A stretch of 64,000 nucleotides of DNA from Choricystis sp. odSpoLacu1. Its lineage: Eukaryota; Chlorophyta; Trebouxiophyceae. The DNA lies in assembly GCA_958009055.1 (NCBI GenBank), contig OY253657.1, forward strand, positions 248,001 through 312,000, in the 5' to 3' direction. The notes under the pieces are model-generated. The model was not told the DNA's origin. It ran no database searches and saw only the letters and a list, made by a program, of their open reading frames with translations. The position numbers were made by a program, and so were the translations under genes. The stretch's first letter is position 1. Each line of letters opens with the position of its first letter. This document shows positions 55,248-64,000 of the stretch, one piece after another.

Positions 55248-55498
55248 TGGTGCGAGAAGTGAAGAGAGGGCGAGAGAGTGCAGAAATGTAAGTTGAAAAA
55301 AAAAGGCACCGGTGTTCATTGGTGGGGGGGCGTTGCGTTGTCGTGTTGAGTTTGCAAGTGAAGCAGAGGGTTGGGTAAGGGGGAGGCGGATGTGGGAAAG
55401 GGGTGCGTGTGCGTGTTTGGGGACAGAAAGGAAACAAAAACGCACCCCCTCCTCCCACCCCACCTCTTGTTCTTCCCCTCACAAAAAAACCACACTCC

Positions 55499-56886
55499 TC
55501 ACTCCGGCCCGTCCATGTCTTCGTCTCCCGCCAGCTTGGGCGCCAGGAAGTAGGACACCTGCCCCAGCTGCTCCAGCTGGAACGAGACGACGATGGGGAG
55601 CTCCTTGGACATCGACAGCGTCACGCTCGGCGACAGGGGCGCCGCCTTGGCAAACGAGTTGAGGTAGCGCAGCGCAAAGGAGAGGGTGACGGGCTCGGAG
55701 CACTCCACCGTGGTGGCCTCGTCCTTGGCGTCCGCGGCCGAGTGTTGTTTCAGCGTCACATTGGCGGAGCCCGCATCGCCCGTGGTGGAGAACTTGACGC
55801 CATCCTTGGTCACAGAAATGACGACGGTGTCCCCAATCGACGCCAGGTCGCGCACAATGCGCGCAAACTCGGAGGAGGGGAGCTTGACAGTCGCCGCGTA
55901 CTCAGTGTCCGGGATGCCCAACTGTTCAGAGTCGATATCCATCAGGCGCAGCTCAAAGTCGGACACGCGGTCAGCGGAGGGGGATTCAAACATGAAGGTG
56001 ACGGTGTCGCCGCCGTCTTCAGCCTGAGTGGAGTGGTGGGGTGGGGGTGGGGCGGTGGTGTGCGTGTGTGACGTTTTTTTTTCGTTTCGACCTCTTTTTT
56101 CCTCCTCTTCTCTTTCTCCTACCTTCATCGTCACCACGTCGTCCGCGTTGGCGCACTTGAGCATCTTGGCCATGTTGGCCATGTTGACGCCCATGGACAT
56201 GTTGCGGTCGCAGCGGTAGTGTTCAAAGCCGTCGGAGCGCAGCTGTGGGGAGGGAGGAAAGGAGCCGTTGTTTTTTCGGTCGTCGCGCGCGCCTGATTCT
56301 CAATGGGCTCTCCCGCCGCGCGCGCTCACTCTACAGCGGCCCCCAACCCGCCATCCATGCACCGCGATGCGTGAGTGCGTGCCTTCGCCCCCGCTGGACG
56401 GCGGGGCACGAGGGCTGCAGACACAGCAACCGCGGAAAACTGGTGGCCGCGCGCGGGCGTTTTTTTTCAAAAGACGGCGATGCGCCAAGCGCGCGTTGGC
56501 TGTGCCGACACTCACACGCCCACTGGGACCGCAGTCGCCACCCGTGCGGCCACTGGAACACAGGCATGTTTGGCACGCCCGGGAGGGGGGTGGCAGGCGG
56601 GCAGCGAGCGGGGGAGGGCGGCACACGCCCGCCCCGACGCGCGCATCCCCATCGCACGGTCCCCCCCACCCGCCTCGCGGCGCCCTCCCCCGCCTCCCAG
56701 CACACACGCACACTCCACCCCCACACAACTCACGTTGAAGTTGACCAGGGACACGTGGGACTGGTCCATCGCCTGCATGCCAAACCCGGTGGCGGAGCAC
56801 TCAAGGTTGACTTCGTTGACAAGGTCTTTGACGGCGTCCACCACCTTCTTGAGCAGGATGCCCTGCGTCAGGCGGGCCTCGAACAT
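55499..56886 (-). CDS. PCNA: Proliferating cell nuclear antigen (PCNA), DNA sliding clamp
   Basis: Homotrimeric ring that tethers DNA polymerase delta. Exons 56886-56734, 56242-56123 and 56023-55499, phase 0, about 265 residues against the usual 258-264. It starts [20 protein letters not shown]. The helix [33 protein letters not shown], the interdomain connector [17 protein letters not shown] that binds PIP boxes, and the C-terminal [15 protein letters not shown] are all diagnostic. Intron 1 is 491 bases, the longest in the window. Intron 2 (56122-56024) is 99 bases and stop-free, so an unspliced form would add 33 residues. Divergent from the MYND-like gene. Confidence 0.98.
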
Positions 56887-57058
56887 GGTGTTGTGTTGGG
56901 TGGGTGGGGGCGCGGGGTGCGGGATTGAGGGAGAAAGAAAAAGAGAGAGCGAGTGTGTCTTGTGCGAGCGAGCGAGAGTCCGGTGCGAAACACAAACCCC
57001 GCTCTTCGCCCTCTCCCTTGGCGCGCGCGCCCTTTCCACCCTTCCACACGCACAGCAC
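56887..57058. promoter_or_regulatory. Divergent promoter region, PCNA / MYND-like
   Basis: Start codons on opposite strands are 172 bases apart. A purine-rich tract (56920-56960) and a GC-rich core (57000-57040) are visible. The role is inferred from orientation. Confidence 0.4.
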
Positions 57059-57672
57059 ATGCCACGACCAGGAGGGCCAACCCCATCCTGCCACGGCTGC
57101 GGCGCCCCCGGGCGCGGCTCCCGCGCCCCCCTGCTCGAGTGCGTCGCGTGCCTCCAGGCCGACGCGCCGCGCCCCGCGATCTGTTGCGGCGCCTGCTTCG
57201 AGGCGCACTGGGTGCAGCACAGAGACGGGTGAGTGTGTTGTGCCAGAGTGAGCAAGAGAGAGTGGCGGCGGGAGAGGGTGCGCGGAGGGCGCGGGCGGTG
57301 CGCCCCCGTCAAACAAGCCTCATTCCCTCCCTCCCGCCTCCCAGCCTCCTGGGCTCGCCCACCGCGTCCCCGCGCTCGCCCTCCCTGCCGTCATCCGCCT
57401 CCGTGCCGCGCATGGGGGTCGGCTCCCCTCCCTCGGCGAGGCCTGGGGGGCCACTGGGCTCCCCCCCCTCGCGCCACGGCGGCTTCGCCTCCTCCCCACC
57501 CGCCCGCTCCCCCGCGTTTGGCGGGCTGGCGCGCGGCCCCTCGGGCTCCTTTGGGCCGCCCGGGTGGGCGGGAGGAGGCGGCACGCCGCAGCAGAGCGTG
57601 GCTCTCGGCGGACCGCGCCGCGACTGGGTGGCTTATGGAACAGCGTCCCCCGCGGCGGCGGGGTTGAGATGA
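57059..57672 (+). CDS. MYND-type zinc-finger protein with Ser/Pro/Gly-rich tail
   Basis: Exons 57059-57228 and 57345-57672 join in a Gly codon, giving about 165 residues. The first 56 residues form a zinc finger: CHGCGAP...ECVACLQ...[16 protein letters not shown]. The C-x2-C, C-x2-C, C-C-x2-C and HW-x-x-H spacing is that of a MYND or MYND-like domain, usually a protein-protein contact module. The rest is low-complexity, with repeated SP and GSP units ([15 protein letters not shown]). No catalytic part (for example SET) is present. The role is unknown, and the zinc finger is the only firm statement. Confidence 0.65.
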
Positions 57673-58228
57673 AGAGGGAGAAGAGGCAGATGATTCTTTT
57701 GGGCTCGGGACGCGAAGAGTGAAGAGAGAGGCAGGGGGCGCGCGGCTGCTGGCAAGACAAAACCTTGTTTTCGTCCGAGCCGCCCCCCCGCCTCCCCTGT
57801 GCCCAGCCCCGACAGCATGCACTGATGCCTGGTGCTGGTTGCGAGGGACGGGTGTTGTGACCACTCTTTTTGTTTTGTTGGGGTCGAGTTTGGGACGCCC
57901 CCCGCCCCCCCCCTCCCCCGGGATCCCCGGGACAGGAGGAACAAGGCTTCCCCCCCCCTCCCTCTGTTTCCTTGTTTCCCCCGTGTGTAAAATCAATTGA
58001 AGCGATTTATGTGCCCTGCTTTTTCATTTTTGCGGTGGTGGCTGATGTGCCGGACTGCGGCGGCGGGCAATACACACAAAAAAACAGAGTCCCTACACTC
58101 ACACCGGCATTTTCTTTGTTCCCGTCGGGGGCTCTCCCCGCGCGGCCCCGCGTGCGTGCTCTCCACACTCCACACCCGCTTCACAAACAGTTCGCTGCGC
58201 ACACGCACGCGTGTCGCTGCGAGGGAGA
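57673..58228. other. Intergenic region upstream of the Pol I subunit gene
   Basis: These 556 bases hold the 3' end of the MYND-like gene and the RPA1 promoter and leader. A C-rich patch with CCCGGGATCCCCGGG, a palindrome centred near 57,924, and an AT-rich patch at 57,985-58,050 are visible. No gene or RNA is recognised. Confidence 0.5.
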
Positions 58229-61200
58229 ATGGCACAACCGTCCCCGGAGGTCACCGCGGTGGACGTCGCGGGCGTCACCTTCTCCTTCTACACGGATGAC
58301 GAGGTGGGTGGGGGGAGTGTGTGTGCGTGTGTGTGCCAGGCGTGGTCTGGATGTGCGGGTGCTGGGGCGAGCAGAGAGGAGCGCCCGGGCCGCCGCATTC
58401 GCGCCTAGCCGTCGACGTTCGTATTTTGTTTGTTTCTGGCGTCCCACCCCCGCCCCTTCCCCTCAGGTCCGCAAACTGTCTGTCAAGCGCATCGTCTCCT
58501 CCATCGCGCGCGACAACCTGGGCGCCCCCGTGGCGGGGGGGCTGTACGACCCCGCGCTTGGTCCCCTGGAACAAGCAGAGCGGTGAGTTTGGTTTGTTTG
58601 TTTTTGGAGGAAAAGTGATGGGCAGAGGGAGAGAGAGACACATGGTTTGAATACAGGAAGGCGATGTTTGATTGGGCTGCAGGGGAGGACGCAAACACCT
58701 GCGACACATGCGGTGAACAAGGGGCGCCCGTTTTTTCATCATCCCTTTCCACACCCACAGCTGCGCCACCTGCGGCCTCACCGCGTCTGCGTGTGCCGGT
58801 CACTTTGGCCACGTCGACCTGGCGGTGCCGGTGTACAATCCGCTGGTGTTTGGGTGAGTTGTGTGGAGTGTGGTTGATTGCGTGGCGTGGTGTTTTTGAA
58901 GGGGGGAGGGGCGACGCGGCTCACCCCCCACCCACCACCCACCCACAGCACCCTCTACAAACTGGTCAAAGCCACCTGCCTTCACTGCTTCCGCTTCAAA
59001 GCGGCCGTCGCCGACGTGGACGCCGTGGCCCACGCGCTGGCCCTGCTGCGCGCGGGGCGCGCGGTGGACGCGGCGGCAGTCGCGCGCTCGGGGGTCGCCC
59101 CCGCCGGCGTCAAGAAAGCGGCCGCCGACGCGGTGGATGGTGGAGACGAGGGCGTGGAGTCTGATGATGGAGGAGATAATGACGACGGCAAGCGGGGCAC
59201 TGCACTGCGCGCGGCAACACCCGACCTGCCGCCCGTGCCGCCTGCGTCCGTGCGCGCGCCGCCGACCGCCCTCACCATCTCTGAAGCCGCCGCTGCCGTC
59301 ACGTCCCTGTTCAAACGCATGCCCGCGACCGTGTGCGCCAACTGCGGGGCCACATGCCCCAGGGTGACGCGGGAGGGAGCGTCCAAGATTTTTGTTAAAA
59401 GGCTCGACGCGGCGCGCGCGGCCGCCAACGACGCGCGCGGCACGCCCATCGCGCCCGTGTTTGGGGGCAGTGGTGGCGCTGGCAACACCACCGCCTCCAC
59501 CAGCGAAGCTGTCGCGTTTGAGGCGGCAGCTGCCGTGGCAGCAGCATCCGCCGATGCAACTGCCTCTGTCCCGACACGCGGCGCTGCGGCCGCCGGCCTG
59601 CGCTACGTCACGCCCGCGGAAGCGCGCGAAATCATACGCCGCTGCTGGGCCGCCAACGCACACCTGCTGCGCGAGCTGTATGGGCGGCGGCTGAGGGGCG
59701 ACGCGTGGCGCCGCGCGGCCGACGCGTTTTTTGTGACCGCGGTCGCCGTCCCCCCCAACCGGCTGCGCCCTCCCTCCAAGCTGGGGGACGCCACGTTTGA
59801 GCACCCGCACAACGTGGCCCTGGCTGCGATTGTGACTGCCTCGTCCGACGTGTCCGCGGCAGCAGGCGACGGCGCCACCCCCCCCGACGTCGGCGCGGGC
59901 CTGTCCGCCTGGCTCTCTCTCCAAGCCGCCACCAACTCGCTCATCGACTCCTCTACGCCAGACGCGCGCCCTGGGTCCCTGGGTGTGCGCCAAGCGTTGG
60001 AGAAGAAGGAGGGCCTGTTCCGGAAGCACATGATGGGCAAGCGGGTCAACTATGCGGCGCGGTCTGTGATCTCCCCCGACCCCCGCCTCCTGCCCCGCGA
60101 AGTGGGCCTCCCCCCCTACTTTGCGGTGCGCCTGTCCGTGCCCGAGCGTGTGACTCCCACCAACGCGCAACGCCTGCGCGCCGCCGTGCGGGCGGGCGCG
60201 CGGTGCCACCCGGGCGCGCTGGCCGTCGAAGACGGATCCGGCCGCGTCGTGTCCCTGGCCGGCCTGCCCCCCGCCAAGAGGGATGCGTTGGCCCGCTCCC
60301 TGCTTACGTCGTCTCCGGGTGATGGTGGGCGCGGCAGGGTGGTGCACCGGCACGTGGTGGACGGCGACGTTCTCATCACCAACCGCCAGCCCACCCTCCA
60401 CCGCCCCGGCATGGTGGCCCACGCCGCCCGCGTGCTGCACGGGGAGCGCACCATCCGGCTGCACTACGCCAACTGCGCCGCCTTCAACGCTGATTTTGAT
60501 GGGGATGAAATCAACCTGCATCTACCCCAGTCGGCGCCCGCGGCCGCGGAAGCGCGAGAACTGGTTGCTGCCCCCAACGCCTTCATCTCCCCCACCGCGG
60601 GCGGCCCGTTGCGGGGTCTCATCCAGGACCATGTGGTGGCGGGCACATCGTTGGCCTCGCGCGGCACCCTGCTGACGCGGGCGCAGGCGGCTCAGTTGGT
60701 GTGGGGCGCGGTCGCGCCGCGGCACGCGGACGCCGCGCCTCTGCCCCACCTGTCCCTCCCTCCACCCGCCCTGCTCAAGCCCACCCCCCTGTGGACGGGG
60801 AAACAAGTCATCACCGCCGTCCTGGCGTCCGTGGCGGCGGGGCGGCTCCCGATCACGCTGGAGTATGGCGCAAAAATCGCGGCAGACGCGTGGCCTGGTG
60901 GCGCCGACTCGGGGGAGGGGCGCGTCCTCTTTCTCGACGGCCACCTCCTGACCGGCACATTGGACAAGGCGGCCTACGGCCGAGGCGGCATCGTGCACGC
61001 GGTGCACGAACTGTACGGGCCTCTCGCTGCCGACGACCTTTTGGCCGGCCTCTCCCGCCTCGGCACCGCCTGGCTCGAAGCCCGCGGCTTCACGTGCGCC
61101 CTGGCCGACATGACTCTGACGCCGGGGGCTGATGCAGAGCGTGCGTCCCTGCTCACCCGGGCGGAGGCGGGCGCTGTGGCCGCGTCTGCCGCCTTTGTGG

Positions 61201-63719
61201 AGGGGAAGCCTCCGCCAGCCGCTGACACTGTCGTGACTGGCCCTCCCCCCGCTGCCGCCGCCGCCGCCGCCGCTTCCACCGTGCGGGACGGGCTGGCCAC
61301 CTCCTACCGCGCCACCGGGGGCGCAGCGGGCGTGGGACACGACGCGGCGGTCACACCAGCGATGCACGCGCTCGCATCGGCCGTCATCAAGGCCGCCCTG
61401 CCGCGCGGCGCGTCCATTCCGTTCCCCGACAACGGGCTGGCGTTGATGACGGTGTCGGGGGCGAAAGGCTCCATGGTGAATCACTCCCAAATCGCGTGCC
61501 TTCTCGGCCAGCAAGAGCTCGAGGGCAGGCGCGTGCCGCGCGGACCGTCGGGCGCGACTCTGCCCTGCTTTGCCCCCTACGACGGCGGCGCCCGGTCCTC
61601 CGGCTTTGTCGGCGACCGCTTCCTGACGGGTCTCCGCCCCCAGGAGTACTACTTTCACTGCATGGCGGGGCGGGAGGGGTTGGTCGACACCACTGTCAAA
61701 ACCGCGCGCTCTGGCTACCTGCAGCGCTGCCTGGCCAAGTGCCTGGAGCCCGTGGCCGCGGCGTACGACGGCAGTGCGCGCGACACGGCGGACGGCAGCA
61801 TCGTCCAGTTCGTGGCGGGGGGCGATGGTGGCGACGTGGCCGCGCGGTCGCTCACGTCTGATTTCGGTCTCGTCGCCTCCAACCCGGTGGCCGCCGCCCA
61901 GCGGCTGGCGGGTGGAGCTGCGTTGGTGGATGCAGGAGTTCGTGCGTCGACTCGAGTCGCGGCTGACGCGGCTGCTGCTGCGGCTGCCGACGCGGCGACG
62001 CGCGGACCCCGCGCCGACCGCCCGCCCGACCCGACGCCCGGCCCTCCGCCTCCCTCCGAAGCGTTCGCTGCCTCGTTGGTGGCGTACGCTGCCTCCGCCC
62101 CGGACGCTGTGCGCACAGCTAACGCCGCCCTCGCGTCCTGGTGGCGGTCGGAGCACGGCAAGGACGCGGGCGCGGCGCCCACCCTTACCGACGTCGCGCT
62201 CGCCCGCGTCTCAGCCGCGGCCCTCGCCCCGGGCGAAGCCGTCGGCGTCCTGGCCGCCCAGTCCATCGGCGAACCCTCCACCCAGATGACGCTCAACACG
62301 TTCCACTCCGCCGGCCGGGGCGACGCCAACGTGACGATGGGGGTGCCACGCCTGCGCGAGCTCTTCATGGCGGGCGGCCGCGGCGGCGCGACGCCCTCGA
62401 TGGACGTCCCCCTACCGGGTGGCGACGCCGGCACTGCTGCTGCAGCCTCCATCGCCACCGCCCTGCGCCGCGTGTGCCTTGCGGAAGCGTTGGCGGGGCT
62501 TGCGGTCGAGGAAGCGCCCGCGTCGCGGTCTGGCGACCGTGGCGACGGAGGCGGCGACGGTGGCGCCTATTCACGCGCGTACACGTTTACGCTGACCGTC
62601 GGCCCCCCACCCGCCGTCAATTTCAGCGAGGTGGAGGCCGCCTTTCACACCGGCTTCGTGCCCGCGCTGCGGGCGGGCGCCGCCGCCGCGCTGCGCCGCG
62701 CGGCCGCGGGCGGCGCGGGCGACATCGTGGCGGCGCCCCTGCCCAACGATGAAGGCCGCGGCCGCGGCGGCGGTGGCGGTGGCGATGACGACGATGGGAA
62801 CGCGCCCTCCCCCCGCCGCCGCCCCTCCCCCGGCGCCAAAGACGGTGCCGACGACGATGCCGAGTTGGACGCCGACAACGAGGAAGGCCGGCTCGCGTGG
62901 CGCGGGGGCCGCGCCAGAGACGACGCGGGCGCCGCTCACACCAAGCCCGACGCAGATGACGCGGCTGCAGCCGCTGATGATGGAGGCGGTGGGTCGTCAG
63001 CTGGTGGTGACGGCAGCAGCGACGACGGCGACGACGCCACGCCCACCCCCGCTGCCACCCCCGCCCCACCCGCCGCCGGCACCGGCCCGCCCGCCGTCGC
63101 GTCGGTGGACGCCAAAGCCCGCACGCTGGCGGTGCGCCTGCTGCTCCCCCCCGGCGCGCCCAGGCTGCTGGCTCTCGGCTTGGCGGAGGCGGCTGCCGCC
63201 GCCACGACCTTGCGCGCGGTCTCCGGCGTCGGCCGCGCCACCGTCGCCACGCCGCGCGGCGCCCCGGGACCCGTCGTCCAGGTGGAGGGCGTCAACCTGC
63301 ATGGCGTCATGGAGGCGGTGCTGGCGTCTGGGGCGCCCGAGGAGGCGGCGAGCCGCGTGCGCACCAACGACGTCGCGGCCGCTCTTTCAGCCCTTGGCGT
63401 CGAAGCCGCGCGTGCCACCCTCGTCGCCGAGGCCGCCTCCCTGTTCGGCGGCTACGGCATCGGCGTGGATGGCCGCCACCTGGGCCTGATCGGCGACCAC
63501 ATGACGCACCAGGGGGGCGTGCGCCCGTGCACGCGCGGCGGTGCGGCGAGCGGCGCGTCGCCGTTGCTGCGTGCTTCCTTTGAGACGGCGGCTTCCTTCC
63601 TGGCGGCCGCCACGCTGGCGGGGGAGACGGACGATCTGAGGAGCCCGGCTGCCCGCATCGTGGTGGGGGCGCCGGTGAGGCTGGGGGCGGGCGCGGTGGA
63701 GGTGTTGCAGCGGGTGTGA
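58229..63719 (+). CDS. NRPA1: DNA-directed RNA polymerase I largest subunit (RPA1/RPA190)
   Basis: Catalytic subunit for rRNA synthesis in the nucleolus. Exons 58229-58303, 58467-58582, 58761-58853 and 58949-63719, about 1,684 residues. The N-terminal clamp zinc site is CATCGLTASACAGHFGH with the downstream CLHCF pair. The second zinc pair is CANCGATCPRV. The active site is AAFNADFDGDEINLHLPQS with three Mg-binding Asp residues. RKHMMGKRVNYAARSVISPDP, the bridge-helix region QEYYFHCMAGREGLVDT and the trigger loop QSIGEPSTQMTLNTFHSAG are all intact. A Pol I-specific acidic insert (about residues 1360-1450, DDDDGNAPS...SSDDGDDA) sits before the C-terminal jaw. There is no heptad repeat tail, which excludes Pol II. 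The end HMTHQGGVRPCTRG and FETAASFLAAATL is Pol I-like. The whole 4.8-kb exon reads without a break. Confidence 0.97.
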
Positions 63720-63812
63720 GCGTGAGAAAAAAAACATGTTTGCCTTTTTGTTGTGCGTGTTCTGTGCAAACCCGGGGGTGTCTGTGTCCCTGCCTTTTTT
63801 TCAGAGACGCTG

Positions 63813-63821
<9 letters not shown>

Positions 63822-63862
<41 letters not shown>
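63822..63862. repeat. (CA)n microsatellite downstream of the Pol I gene
   Basis: About 20 CA units start 100 bases after the RPA1 stop codon. Confidence 0.95.
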
Positions 63863-63865
<3 letters not shown>

Positions 63866-63884
63866 CCTCCTTCCATGTGACGGA

Positions 63885-63940
63885 GGGGGGGGGGGGGGGG
63901 AGACCATGCGTGTGTTTTACAGGGGGGGGGGGGGGGGGGG
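63885..63940. repeat. Two poly-G runs near the right edge
   Basis: A run of 16 G (63885-63900) and one of 19 G (63922-63940) are separated by 21 bases. Long G runs like these could form quadruplexes and are prone to length errors. Confidence 0.9.
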
Positions 63941-64000
63941 CGTTCCCCGTGGTGTGTGTACTCAAAGGTGTCATTCCGCGACCTAGGCGCGTTTTGTCGT

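Overview
The window is eukaryotic nuclear DNA: very GC-rich, gene-dense, with genes on both strands and short spliceosomal introns (mostly about 80-160 bases, typical 5' end GTGAGTGTGTG, 3' end a CA-rich stretch then CAG). Several genes look specific to the green lineage: an XB3/XBAT-type ankyrin-RING ligase, a TORTIFOLIA1/SPIRAL2-like HEAT protein, a three-finger CPSF30, a plant-type diacylglycerol kinase, a chloroplast 'lycopene cyclase family' FAD protein and a CbbY-like plastid phosphatase. A unicellular green alga is the best guess. I cannot place it further; I did not notice the TGTAA poly(A) signal of chlorophycean algae near the stop codons I checked. All exon coordinates below are hand-derived from splice signals plus reading phase. 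Layout: 1-1.2 kb, 5' part of a ubiquitin-specific protease (-). 1.5-7.9 kb (+), HEAT protein, ankyrin-RING ligase, diacylglycerol kinase. 8.4-12.3 kb (-), Na+/H+ exchanger and SURF4-like cargo receptor. 12.5-16.2 kb (+), membrane J-protein, POT transporter, a 37-residue membrane peptide, TMEM186-like protein. 16.3-28.5 kb (-), elongin A and a giant VPS13. 28.7-30.3 kb (+), ELL-like elongation factor. 30.4-31.3 kb (-), CPSF30. 31.5-35.9 kb (+), C2orf69-like protein and JmjC histone demethylase. 36.0-38.0 kb (-), cationic amino acid transporter. 38.3-42.1 kb (+), lycopene-cyclase-family protein and AAAP permease. 42.2-45.0 kb (-), LSM7 and an RGG protein. 45.3-46.9 kb (+), family 2 glycosyltransferase. 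46.9-49.1 kb, a gene-free repeat- and hairpin-bearing segment. 49.1-53.8 kb (-), catalase-peroxidase and poly(A) polymerase. 54.1-55.2 kb (+), HAD phosphatase. 55.5-56.9 kb (-), PCNA. 57.1-63.7 kb (+), MYND-like protein and the RNA polymerase I largest subunit. No operon or defence-type cluster is visible. The genes are mostly housekeeping, with many in RNA synthesis and processing (RPA1, elongin A, ELL, CPSF30, poly(A) polymerase, LSM7). Many neighbours are divergent with only 160-280 bases between start codons, so shared promoters are likely. The most striking sequence-level signal is a set of reading-frame breaks placed in poly-C/G or CG-dinucleotide tracts. In VPS13 they occur as three pairs that cancel each other. 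Sequence error or repeat-length variation explains them better than gene death, but two genes (the lycopene-cyclase-family protein and the glycosyltransferase) carry enough breaks that pseudogene status must be considered. I found no convincing new multi-gene system.
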